Assembly: GCF_000344685.1 (NCBI RefSeq) | Contig: NW_006920419.1 | Coordinates: 172,891 to 236,890 of the forward strand | Direction: 5' to 3' | DNA length: 64,000 bases | Origin: Gloeophyllum trabeum ATCC 11539 | Lineage: Eukaryota; Basidiomycota; Agaricomycetes; Gloeophyllales; Gloeophyllaceae | Shown: piece by piece, positions 1 through 10,368 of the stretch | Layout: each line of letters starts with the position of its first letter | Numbering within the stretch: position 1 is the stretch's first letter | The notes under the pieces: generated by a model | Database searches by the model: none | Seen by the model: the letters and a program-made list of their open reading frames with translations, nothing else | Told to the model about the DNA's origin: nothing | Translations under genes and position numbers: made by a program

Positions 1-2161
1 CTGAGCATGATGACCCAGACAGGCACAAGAAGTGAGCAGGGCCAAATCAACATAAGGATGACTGTCAGCAGAGGCTTGTTTCGGCTGCCCTGACTCAACC
101 GTCTACCTGCTTGCTGTTCGCGTTATATCACCGCGGCATTCAGGATACCAAGCATTAGCAACCTGAGGCGAGCTCAAGCAAGGCGTGCACTAACCGCTGC
201 GGACCCGGAATTCAGGTAGCGGGCGCTATATCTGCTTGTCGTTCGCGCGGCGTCAGCCCGGCATCCCAGAACCCACAGCCAAAGGAGGAAGACCGAACCA
301 GGCAGTACGAGTCCAAGGGAAGCTGAAACAAGGCAAGAGCCGGCATTTGGAGATAAGTGACGGAGATACTAAGACGCGGCGTCCGGTATGTAGAGTTCCA
401 ACGAACGCAGTCCAGGACGTGAGTCGGCAGCAGAGCGGATCGATACGTCCGGTGATCATTCAGGGAGCTATGGGCAGGATACGGGCAGGATACGAAACCG
501 ATTCCAAAGCCACAAGGCGCCGGCGACGTATCGACATCGCTTTTACATTACATCGCGCCGATGTAGCGGGTCGGCGGAGCCTACCAAGATCGGAAGCCGG
601 TATCTAATTTTTTCGTACAGATGCGTGGAACAAGAGAAATCGAGAGGAGTACCACGAAACCCGACGGAAGATCTCTTCGTCAAGCCTGCGCTGGGGAACA
701 AAAATTCATAACCGGAGCGGTCATATGTCAGGACGCCGAGGGATGGATTGGCTTACGGTACCAAAGCTCCCCTAAGCTCCCGCAGTCTTGAAGGGGTTCG
801 CTCAAGAGTAACGTACCCGACTGGGAACAAGAGGTGCCGGAAAAGGGAGGCAGATATACGAAGACACTACTGTTCGGATACAACAGATCGTGCGTACAAA
901 CGCATCGCCCAACCTCGCAGCTCGGCGATGCGGGGAGCCGGGGAAGCCTGGAGCATTCTATCGGGGTTCGCTCCTCCGAATAAAGGTGATTTCGCTCCAG
1001 CGAACCCGTCAGGGTTGTCCACTGTAGGTATCTCGGGACCGGATCAAGGTCTTGACATTAGAGTTTGGCAACGAAATCTACACCAGGAGGCGATGAAGAT
1101 CGGGCAGCATTGCTGTAGTGATCACAGAAAATTGTATCGGGAATACAGCCAGAAACAGAAGATGAGGCAGCAAGAAAAGCCCGAGACAGACGTCATTGGT
1201 ATCTGGAGTTAGTCTCCGCAGAGGAGCAGAACAGTACCGAGGCCGAGGTATCTTGAGATGAGCTAGCCAGATGGTCCGTGAGGGATGGAACAGATGGTGA
1301 GCGAATTTTTGTTCGGGCGTCCGTTGGCGAGCGCCAAGCAGATATAGCCTACGTGTGATTGATTAGTTTGAGCGGTGGACACTTGATAGGGAGATTATCG
1401 AGGAGCGACGGGTGTCCGACAAGCGTGACCAGACCTGAAAGTCTGACAGTAGCAGCAGCGTTGCCTGGAAAATGCTAAGTTGATAGTGTTCTAGGGCAAC
1501 TGAGGGTTCTCCGCCGCGCACGGGCATGTAGGCCTCTGAGTTACTTTACCTGGTAAGCAACGTCTGGACCTGTGAATCGAAATGTAACGATGGCATTTCA
1601 GATGTTCTCTTGTCAGCCACCAGCGCAGCTCCGTACACCCCGGGAGCGGGCAAAGGCGAGAGACCTTACAGAGATGCACAAATGCGGAGACAAAAGACAA
1701 GATGCAAGAATGCTCGGACAGCGCCCCGGGGTAAGCTGGGTCCACCGCAGCACAAGACGTTACCCAGATGGTTGTGTTCCGACCACCACGAAACGTTTCT
1801 TTACGGGTGAGAGCCCCGGTCGGGTCGGAGGAAGGTTTGTGGTCGCCTGCTCGATGAACGTTTATTCCTGGGAGGCCTGTTCATCCAAGCAGCCAGATAC
1901 GCTAACGACCTTGCATTGCAGCGCACCGCCTGCATCACTTGCAATTGTCAAGCGGTGTTGCATGGAAGTAGAGTGATGGTGGTAGGAGGAAACCAATTAC
2001 CGCTTGTTGCCGGGCCACACGGCCAACACGCGCTGCTTAGTCAGCAGCCCCCCTCCTCCGGATCTGCCAGCAATCTCATCCTGCCACTAGACCGTCGGAA
2101 TCAGAGCGATCAGAATATCTGTTAGTGAATGCCCCGAGGACCATGGACTATGGAGGGGCTT
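1..2161. other. No recognised gene; anonymous sequence
   Basis: Several short open frames exist on both strands here, but none resembles a known family, none keeps coding-like composition for long, and no chain of exons with consistent splice phases could be built. A short tandem repeat (about 11 nt, two copies) lies near 473-494. I see no tRNA or transposon ends. It may be intergenic DNA or a decayed element. Confidence 0.5.
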
Positions 2162-2167
2162 TATAAA
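2162..2167 (+). promoter_or_regulatory. TATA box of the F-box gene
   Basis: TATAAA lies 67 nt upstream of the ATG at 2229, a normal distance for a fungal core promoter. The position is seen in the sequence; the function is inferred. Confidence 0.5.
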
Positions 2168-2228
2168 ATGCCCATATTTTAGGTTCTCTCACTAATTGAC
2201 CCCCTTCTTCACCGTTACACGTTCCACA

Positions 2229-3643
2229 ATGCACTCACCATGGGTTTCGCTGCCTGCAGAGATGAAGCTGGCCGTCATCGACCTCCTCGAGGTCGACCAA
2301 GCCAAAAACTTTGCGTTTGTTAGCCGAGAAACGCGTCGACTCTGCGCAACTGCCATTTTCCAGGTGTGTTAACTATCACGATCATTTAGGGAGCTGGGTC
2401 TGATTACGGCTGTAGTCTGTTATTCTCAAGAGTCACGAAGACTTGGTTGATTTCCTGCGCGACGTACCAGCCGCGTACTACCCGTTCATTCGTCGACTCG
2501 ACGTCTGTAGCAAGTCTACGCAAGACCGATCAGGCGTTCCTTCGCGGACAGAGGCTGTAACCGCCCTTCTCCGCCACTGCACGCAGCTTGAGCGCTTGTC
2601 ACTTCGCCTTGAGGGTTCACTCGCCAACAATGCTATCAGCTGCTTTTGTTCCCTTCATTCCCTCAAGAATGTTTCCATTCAGAATTGCGGGGATGAGGCC
2701 TCGACTCCCATGTACGTTCAATAAATTGCCTGGAAGGATCATATCTGACTCGCCCCTTGTTTCCAGAAGCGAACGCTTCGTTGTTTCCATTGCAGCATCA
2801 GTACCTAGACTGGAAGAGCTTTCTCTCTACCGCATCTCCCGGTCTACCATGCACGCGCCGGAGCTTGTCGGAGTTTACCCGTATGTTCCTGTGGTGGCGG
2901 GAGACGAAGACATCGAAGACCACCCGTTACTCGGTTCCGCGCTGTACCTTCCGTCTCTCCTCCGGATCCCGACCCTACGGAAGCTAGTTATCCGCGACAC
3001 CCATCTGGGCGATCCTCGGTGGGCCACTGCACCCGTTGCGTGCCCTCTCGAGATTCTGGACCTCGGGAGCTCCTACCACGAGACGGACGAATTCAACCGC
3101 GTCTGCACCGAGCGCATCATCCGCAATGTTGGAGCAACCATTGACGAGTTCACGCTCAACACGTCCTTCGGCTCGTCCGAGGTCGACACGACCGTCACGC
3201 ACGTGCGGCCCCAGGCGGAGCAACCACTGAAGAAGCTGCGCAAGCTGCACCTCACGCCGCTCGTGCCCGTCGACAACGTCGTCGACACGCTCAGCACGCT
3301 CGGCGGGTCGCCCATCGAGCGCATCTCCGTGCAGTGCTTCGAGTACGACGTCGCGGACGTGTGCACGGCGCTGCAGGACTTCCTTGCGCTGCGCGGCGAG
3401 CGCGCCGAGACGGGCTTCTACGCGCACCTCAACGAGATCCAGGTGACCGTCACCGAGGACCTCGACGCGCTGAGCTCGGTCATCGGCGGGTGCGCGATCC
3501 CGTGCGGCTCCGCCGATGCCGCTGCGCGTCTGCAGGCGTACTGCCGCGAGCTGCTCGGGGAGGGTATCATTGATGATGCTTCTATGGACTGCAAGCTGTC
3601 AGTGGATGGCGATGCGCTTGGCAAGTGTGAGCTGGTTGGGTAA
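2229..3643 (+). CDS. F-box-like / leucine-rich-repeat-type protein
   Basis: Exons 2229-2363, 2416-2711 and 2767-3643 join in phase to give about 435 residues. The N-terminus (MHSPWVSLPAEMKLAVIDLL, followed by a V-S-R-x-x-R-R-L-C segment) has the F-box pattern: a start with LP-x-E-x-x, then a hydrophobic helix. The rest has scattered leucine-rich strands of the type L-x-x-L-x-L (for example near LERLSLRLEG and LEELSLYRIS), as in the large F-box/LRR-like families of Agaricomycetes. Such proteins usually serve as substrate receptors of SCF ubiquitin ligases; the substrate cannot be inferred. The last exon becomes strongly GC-rich. A TATA box lies 67 nt upstream. The F-box is weak, so 'hypothetical protein with F-box-like N-terminus' is the cautious reading. 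Confidence 0.72.
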
Positions 3644-3803
3644 ACGTGCATAGGTTTATACCCCGTCTATTTTTATTCTGTATCATTATGGGACTTCAGT
3701 TGCGATACCTAGTGTTCTCTCGTGTATGTCTCCTCGTTATTATTAGATCTGTACAGCTTGTCGATATCATGATCGCGTTGGAATATCATAGCCTCCCGGC
3801 GAA

Positions 3804-4707
3804 TCAAGCAGACATGGTGCACCTACCGTAAGACGTCGTCGTATCATGATGGAGGTAGAGCATGCCAGGTAAGCTTGGGTGCACGAGGTTGGAAGGAAAC
3901 CAGGAACATTAACGGCTGCATCAAATGCACTAAGTATTACAACAATCTATATGTACAGTACAACAAGTTTACACAACCGCGCTCGCGACCGTATGTACAG
4001 TACATCTCACATCTACACCAAGCACGAATGTCGTCATGACTGCCTTATTGAATACTCGCGGCGCGTGCTCTGAGACTGCACCAAAGGCGTCTCCGAGTCC
4101 ACGCTCGAGAAACTACTGTTGCTATCACTGCGCACCAAAGGCACGATCCGTCGCTCAGCCATCTGCGGCGTCTGCTGGGATGTCAGCGTGAAGGGCGTGA
4201 TGCCGACCGCCTCGGGGGATGACAGGTCCAGCGCTTTGCGTGGGGTGCTGAAGGTGGGCAGGACGTTGGTGTCTGGCAGGAGCCGCTTCGTGGTGACGAG
4301 GAGGATGACGTTGATCAATCCTGAAGGGAAGAAACTTAATGATAATACAGATAGGGCGAAGGTGTGGGGAGTTGTTTTACCGTTCAGGTTGAAAATGAAG
4401 TCGCAGGCGATGGTTACCCAGGGTGGCAGGTTCATAGCGAGCTCGGTCATGCGAGCCAAGGCGATTGGGAGCAGCAACAGGCTATACGCGATCTGCAAGT
4501 GCATACCATCGTGGGTCGACAATCAACATCCGTTTCCCCATAGATGACATCGACAGACAGAGCACTCACAGGGTACCTGTCAAGCCACATTCGCTCAGCA
4601 TTGCCTCGAAGTAGGATGTGAACGGGAAGAAAGGAACTCACCACACCATGTGCGCGGCGACGCGCACTATTGCAGAGTCGATGTAGTCGCGCGTGATCGC
4701 GAGCTGC
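3804..4707. repeat. Left copy of a 904-bp duplication flanking an N gap
   Basis: Bases 3804-4707 recur as 5332-6235 with a constant offset of 1528 nt. I saw no difference between the copies when reading along them. The left copy ends exactly where the N run begins and the right copy starts exactly where it ends. This is the usual mark of two contig ends that overlap but were scaffolded apart. Confidence 0.9.
4034..4707 (-). CDS. Partial duplicate of the Git3-like GPCR 3' end
   Basis: This is the C-terminal part of the receptor encoded in full at 5562-7232: last transmembrane exons, cytoplasmic Ser/Thr-rich tail and stop codon (4034-4036). It is cut at 4707 by the N gap. It is identical to the right-hand copy as far as I can see, and it has no 5' half. 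It is most probably the same locus assembled twice, not a real second gene or pseudogene. Confidence 0.75.
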
Positions 4708-5331
4708 NNNNNNNNNNNNNNNNNNNNNNNNNNNNNNNNNNNNNNNNNNNNNNNNNNNNNNNNNNNNNNNNNNNNNNNNNNNNNNNNNNNNNNNNNNNNN
4801 NNNNNNNNNNNNNNNNNNNNNNNNNNNNNNNNNNNNNNNNNNNNNNNNNNNNNNNNNNNNNNNNNNNNNNNNNNNNNNNNNNNNNNNNNNNNNNNNNNNN
4901 NNNNNNNNNNNNNNNNNNNNNNNNNNNNNNNNNNNNNNNNNNNNNNNNNNNNNNNNNNNNNNNNNNNNNNNNNNNNNNNNNNNNNNNNNNNNNNNNNNNN
5001 NNNNNNNNNNNNNNNNNNNNNNNNNNNNNNNNNNNNNNNNNNNNNNNNNNNNNNNNNNNNNNNNNNNNNNNNNNNNNNNNNNNNNNNNNNNNNNNNNNNN
5101 NNNNNNNNNNNNNNNNNNNNNNNNNNNNNNNNNNNNNNNNNNNNNNNNNNNNNNNNNNNNNNNNNNNNNNNNNNNNNNNNNNNNNNNNNNNNNNNNNNNN
5201 NNNNNNNNNNNNNNNNNNNNNNNNNNNNNNNNNNNNNNNNNNNNNNNNNNNNNNNNNNNNNNNNNNNNNNNNNNNNNNNNNNNNNNNNNNNNNNNNNNNN
5301 NNNNNNNNNNNNNNNNNNNNNNNNNNNNNNN
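4708..5331. other. Assembly gap (624 N)
   Basis: A run of 624 N bases. Both sides carry the same 904-bp sequence, so the true gap may be negative (an overlap). Any open frame crossing it is meaningless. Confidence 0.99.
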
Positions 5332-6235
5332 TCAAGCAGACATGGTGCACCTACCGTAAGACGTCGTCGTATCATGATGGAGGTAGAGCATGCCAGGTAA
5401 GCTTGGGTGCACGAGGTTGGAAGGAAACCAGGAACATTAACGGCTGCATCAAATGCACTAAGTATTACAACAATCTATATGTACAGTACAACAAGTTTAC
5501 ACAACCGCGCTCGCGACCGTATGTACAGTACATCTCACATCTACACCAAGCACGAATGTCGTCATGACTGCCTTATTGAATACTCGCGGCGCGTGCTCTG
5601 AGACTGCACCAAAGGCGTCTCCGAGTCCACGCTCGAGAAACTACTGTTGCTATCACTGCGCACCAAAGGCACGATCCGTCGCTCAGCCATCTGCGGCGTC
5701 TGCTGGGATGTCAGCGTGAAGGGCGTGATGCCGACCGCCTCGGGGGATGACAGGTCCAGCGCTTTGCGTGGGGTGCTGAAGGTGGGCAGGACGTTGGTGT
5801 CTGGCAGGAGCCGCTTCGTGGTGACGAGGAGGATGACGTTGATCAATCCTGAAGGGAAGAAACTTAATGATAATACAGATAGGGCGAAGGTGTGGGGAGT
5901 TGTTTTACCGTTCAGGTTGAAAATGAAGTCGCAGGCGATGGTTACCCAGGGTGGCAGGTTCATAGCGAGCTCGGTCATGCGAGCCAAGGCGATTGGGAGC
6001 AGCAACAGGCTATACGCGATCTGCAAGTGCATACCATCGTGGGTCGACAATCAACATCCGTTTCCCCATAGATGACATCGACAGACAGAGCACTCACAGG
6101 GTACCTGTCAAGCCACATTCGCTCAGCATTGCCTCGAAGTAGGATGTGAACGGGAAGAAAGGAACTCACCACACCATGTGCGCGGCGACGCGCACTATTG
6201 CAGAGTCGATGTAGTCGCGCGTGATCGCGAGCTGC
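5332..6235. repeat. Right copy of the 904-bp gap-flanking duplication
   Basis: Same sequence as 3804-4707. This copy continues without a break into the 5' part of the GPCR gene, so it is the copy that belongs to the intact locus. Confidence 0.9.
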
Positions 6236-7232
6236 CAGCTTTGGCCCCGGGGGACCCAGCGCAGGTGCCATTTCCCTTCGGTCTTGATCAGGTTGCCGCG
6301 GACTCGAAGGAGAATCGCGCTGTACAGGAAGAAGCCGACGCCTGCCGAGACGAACTCCTGCGTACGTCAAGTTGATTGGTCGAGCCTACGGTAATATGCT
6401 GGGATATATACGCACTAGGAAATACTCGAGGAAGAACTGCTCGCGAGGGTAGTTGGGAGTAATCCAACACCTGTGTGAATGTCTGTTAGAATGTACCGGA
6501 AGGGGGGAAGGAGACTCCGCCCACCAGAGACCAGAGACGCCAAAGTAAGGACCATCCTTGGGCTTTGTGATGACCGTCGGGCCAAGAAGGACTATGAACA
6601 AGACCATGGCCCACCCGAACGCGAGTGAGATGTACAAGCCCGCCTTGGTAGACTTCCAGCGGAGGAAGAGCAGGTGGAACAGGTGAGCTGCGACCATGAA
6701 AGCCCTGCATAGACTCTGAGCGCCGGAAACACAGAGTTCTGCTACAGATACCTACCATACTGCAGTCGCAATATTTCCCGCATGTTTGAGGGCCCCTGTA
6801 GAGAGCACTCAGTTTTCTGGCTAGTGAAAGGCCGCGTGAAAGCGGAAGTCCTACCTTGCACTGCGCAGAATCTGTCCCCGAAGACGTAACCGTGGCGTAC
6901 CCATCTAGCGTTCATGATTGTACCGACGGATTGAATAACATTAGCGAGTAAGAGTGAAATGAAGTAGGGCCTGAGGTGGGTATCCTTCCGCGCCAGTGTA
7001 CGAGTCGCTCCCGTCTTGGCAATATTAGCTGCTTCAGACACGACCTCGCTTGGTGTCATAACATAGCTACTTACTAGAAAAGCTATAGTAACAGCAAGGA
7101 CAGATAGACATGCAGCCACGACAATCACCTACGCGCTCAAACTTAGAGACAAATAAATGACCATGGACGGATTCGGACTGCACTCACCACCACGCCCGCC
7201 GCTTCATACGATGCGTAAATAGTGGGTTCCAT
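5562..7232 (-). CDS. Git3-like G-protein-coupled receptor
   Basis: The start ATG (7230-7232) opens a 15-codon exon 7188-7232, followed by a 59-nt intron and many short exons. Hydrophobic helices appear in the order of a seven-TM receptor: VIVVAACLSVLAV..., YFISLLLANVIQSVG, the HLFHLLFLRWKS region, AFGWAMVLFIVLLGP, a C-W-I-x-P-x-Y turn with RE-x-FFLEY, SAGVGFFLYSAILLRVRG, then WYPIAYSLLLLPIALARM and a last helix ending in INVILLVTTKR. The spacing and the CWI/EYF and WYP motifs match the basidiomycete Git3/glucose-receptor-like family (PF11710). The tail is Ser/Thr-rich. A 7-nt microexon (6098-6104) encodes part of the WYP motif. A 60-nt intron near the second exon is optional by frame. The likely role is plasma-membrane sensing of a nutrient or other ligand through a G-alpha/cAMP route; the ligand is unknown. 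Confidence 0.8.
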
Positions 7233-9361
7233 ACCAGCTCACTTGAAATGTTCTTCACGCCTGCGCAAGAAGAAATGAAGAAAGAAAATCTAAGACAGAG
7301 CAAAACGAAGGGAAGTGGGGGGCACGCAGTGTCCACTGCACCCCGGGAGGCTGACATGTCGTTATATCTATCCTGCCAGCCGCCCTAAACGTCCTGATCT
7401 CTGCCTAACGACCCGGGTCCGGTCTGGGCTGATATGACCAGTATACATGGGAAGTCGAGTGTTATTATTGAGCTGCGATAGACCAGCACATCAAGCCGTC
7501 AGCGCGCCTTGATGACCTCCCGGTGCTGGAAGGTGAACTTGATGCTGCGTGTGTAACCCTTTTCAGGAAATAGTGGCCACGTGGTATGCCGCCGGTATGT
7601 TTTCTCCACGACTCCTCGTCTGCTCGACGCGTAGGCGTCTTCAGTTGGTCTTCAGTTTCAGCTTTCCTTTCTTCCGATTCTCTGGGATTATACGACGAGG
7701 ACGTGCTCGACGTGTCTACCCGCGACGGATGAGGCGTCGCCGAAGGCTTTGACATGGACACTCACGTCTCTCCACGAGCGTCGAGCGAATGACATATCAT
7801 TTCATCCCGCGGATGGCCTCGATGAGAACCGCAGAGAGGACGTACAGGCAGGAGAGACTAACTGTACATCCCAGGGAGACCCGCGTTCCAGTGTTTCCTA
7901 ACGTTCCCTTCCAGCCCGACTTTCTTCTCTAAAAGCACGCCAGAGCGGCCCCCCTTAGTGACCCTGCATATCGACGATGGCGGAGTTGTTTGGGATGCTA
8001 AGGGGGTCCCCTCGAGCGCAGGGACACCGTACGTGCATCTTATCCTGTGGTGCGAAGCATATCGCGGACTTTGTGTTATGCGGCTACCTACTGGATGTAT
8101 GCGCGCCTGGCGAGCTGCACCCCGCGGATCTGAACGCCCTGTGAGTATTGACTTTACTCTTCGACACTCTGGCTCCGCGCCAGACACCCGTATCATGTCG
8201 GAGCGAACACACCGCTCTCGTGTCGCCAATTTGCTCCTATTACGTGTGTGCCGAAGTAGGTTCAGGTGATTCAATTCGACCTGTGCGCAGCCTTGACAGT
8301 GGCAGTCGTCGCCTTCGCCAGATTCGTCCTTCCCTGCCACCCCCCGTACTCGCTGTCATGACCATCTACCTCCAGACCCCTTCCATGAACTAGATAGGTA
8401 CATAGGTAACCCCTCCACCGAGCCCGAGCCTGAGCCCACATGATGCGAGCTTCACATCCAGAGACGACTCCCTCGTCGATGCTGCCCCGGCTGCCCCGCA
8501 CTCTGGTATATTCCACTTGATGGAGGAACCGCCTGCGGGGTGGCCAAGAACGGAAAGCTGATGGGCTTGGTTCGGTTTCTTTGGCATCGCAGTGCACTGA
8601 AGCCTGGTTCCTACAAGTTACGTGGATGGGAGAGCGGGTGGTAGACATCAGGTGAAGAGACGCGACGTTCGTCGGTCGTGTCGCTTTTATTTCCGACAAG
8701 CGCTGGGCAATAAATGTGATACGACCGGCGATGTACTCGTCCCCGCATCGAGTCTCAGGTACGTTGCACACTACAGCTTGGACGTGGTGAAGGAGTGTAC
8801 CCAGATGGGGTCTCCTCTCCTTTGGGGGCTCCAGATGACGAGCGCCGTCTAGAGCTGAATGCGAGCCGGGGCGGCTTACTGCAAGGTACGCTATCATCTC
8901 GCTTCCTAGCGAATATCGCATTACTGCTATATATTCAAGTTCCCAGTCACAGTGGGACCGCACAGGTCGGGCCATCAAATCACGACTCCTTATCTACATA
9001 CAGACACCTTGCGAGATGCTGTTGTATCAGGATCGCAGTAGACAACAGATGCGCTCATACCACGCTATTATTGTGATTACTATGTAGCAATGGTTTGTAT
9101 CCGCCGGGCATTGCAGTAGATACTACCTCCGTACACCCCCCTTCCGCGTGCTGCCCGCTCTCAGCTCTAATTGCGCTAGGGGTGGTTGAGCGGAATATAG
9201 AACGGAGACGGACGCCAGATGATGGTTATGCAGTTCCTTGCAGCGAAGGGACAGACCTGCCCCCGCTGGATAGGACGGTTATTGGACACCACATGGCCTG
9301 CGGCTGAACGCCTTCAGATTGGCCTGAGTATTGGGGGCACGTGCACTTCATAGTGAGCGGC
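7233..9361. other. Gene-poor stretch
   Basis: About 2.1 kb without a convincing gene apart from one low-confidence frame at 7465-7755. Other open frames on both strands overlap each other and lack family similarity or a consistent exon chain. No tRNA, terminal inverted repeat or transposase remnant was recognised. Confidence 0.45.
7465..7755 (-). CDS. Possible small Ser/Thr/Arg-rich hypothetical protein
   Basis: An ATG at 7755 opens a frame of about 96 codons, rich in Ser, Thr, Pro, Arg and Glu, with a stretch resembling real coding sequence (residues around ESWRKHTGGIPRGHYFLKR). No family is recognised and no upstream exon could be joined with certainty. A possible splice inside it would give a different C-terminus ending near 7499. 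It could equally be a chance frame. Confidence 0.22.
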   Translation of the reverse strand: MSKPSATPHPSRVDTSSTSSSYNPRESEERKAETEDQLKTPTRRADEESWRKHTGGIPRGHYFLKRVTHAASSSPSSTGRSSRRADGLMCWSIAAQ

Positions 9362-9973
9362 TTAGAGGTCCTCGATTAGGCCCGTTGTTGATTCGGGTAC
9401 GCTAGCCAGTGGAGGTATGAGACTGCGTAGCCTCTCTCCCTTGTACCAGAGCCCTGGTCGGCCTCCGCCGCCCGAAGGCTCCCGCTCCCAACGTATGTCG
9501 ATCTCGCCGCCCAAGATACCGCTCTCCCCAGCCAACGCGGGGTTCCAGAACGCCGCATTGATAGCTCCGTCTCCCTCCGCGGGAAAATGAAGCAGGAAGA
9601 ACGGCACGCTGGACGAGTTTGCTCGGAGGAGGGTCGCGGCGGTAAACGCAGACTCGGATATGAGGAGCGCGACGGCGGCGTCGGTGCGCTGGCGCGACAT
9701 GACGCCCTCCATCTCGCGCACGTAGTTCGGGCCCATCTTCTTCTTCTCGGCCTTGCACTGCGCGAGGACGCGGACGCGCCGGGGGTGTTCTGCATCTGCG
9801 GTCCTGGACGGGAGCCACCACCAGCCCTGGAGGTCGACGCCGCCGTCGGCCTTGCCGCCGACGCGCTGGAGGGACATGGAGAGGTGCGCCTGGAGGATGC
9901 GCAGCGAGCGCAGCTCGAAGGCGACGCCGCGGTGGACGGCGGAGGCGACCATGGCGGCGTGGCGTATCGTCAT
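9362..9973 (-). CDS. RRG7-like mitochondrial protein (DUF2034, PD-(D/E)XK nuclease fold)
   Basis: An uninterrupted frame of 203 residues begins at ATG 9971-9973. It carries the family's marks in order: VHRGVAFE near residue 12 (the R-G-x-x-F-E element of Mrr/PD-(D/E)XK proteins), GGVDLQGWW near residue 43 with the conserved Asp, and VLAQCKAE near residue 69 with the Q-x-K core, followed by P-x-x-V-R-E-x-E-G-V. These match fungal 'Required for respiratory growth 7' proteins (DUF2034), which act in mitochondria and are needed for respiratory growth; a nuclease activity has not been settled as far as I know. No clear mitochondrial presequence is visible, so a short upstream exon may be missing. 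The gene is divergent from the delta-9 desaturase, with 395 nt between start codons. Confidence 0.75.
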   Translation of the reverse strand: MTIRHAAMVASAVHRGVAFELRSLRILQAHLSMSLQRVGGKADGGVDLQGWWWLPSRTADAEHPRRVRVLAQCKAEKKKMGPNYVREMEGVMSRQRTDAAVALLISESAFTAATLLRANSSSVPFFLLHFPAEGDGAINAAFWNPALAGESGILGGEIDIRWEREPSGGGGRPGLWYKGERLRSLIPPLASVPESTTGLIEDL

Positions 9974-10276
9974 CGGGGATTTGTCGCGGGGCCATTTTCT
10001 CTGAATTCGCGGAGGAACAATTTACCCACGCCACCGTCCCCAAAGGACGCGACCTTCCTTTTCGGGATATGTTTTGATGCACGATGGACGGTGTCAAGCC
10101 AGAAAACACAGCGAATGCGGGGGCGTATGTCGGCGACAGCCATCGAGAGCGGCCCAGGCAACGCTGAAGTGCCCGCAGGCGCAGCAGAGTGGGGACAGCA
10201 GCCCAAGTTGGCCCGGCGGTTGTGCAGGTGGCGCGGTTCTGTGCCCCAACGGATCGTATCTGCCCCAGACGGGGCG

Positions 10277-10283
10277 TATATAA
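10277..10283 (+). promoter_or_regulatory. TATA box of the delta-9 desaturase gene
   Basis: TATATAA lies 92 nt upstream of the ATG at 10369, inside the 395-nt region shared with the divergent RRG7-like gene. The promoter role is inferred from position. Confidence 0.6.
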
Positions 10284-10368
10284 TGCGCAGGCGTCGTTGC
10301 TCGTCATTACGGCGCCCTCCTTTCGTCTTTTCTGTCTCCTTTCTTTCCTCTCTTGTACGGTGACTGCA

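Noticed and set aside
748..1976. Frames of 130-150 codons near the left edge
   Set aside because: No similarity, no consistent exon chain, composition not coding-like.
2984..3573. Antisense and +1 frames inside the last F-box exon
   Set aside because: Low-complexity Arg/Ala-rich translations opposite a GC-rich coding exon.
4650..5567. Long open frames crossing the first run of N
   Set aside because: They consist mostly of unknown bases; the N run gives no stop codons, so the frames are artefacts.
8271..8978. 235-codon minus-strand frame
   Set aside because: No recognisable domain, odd composition, overlaps equally long + frames, no splice partners; probably chance.
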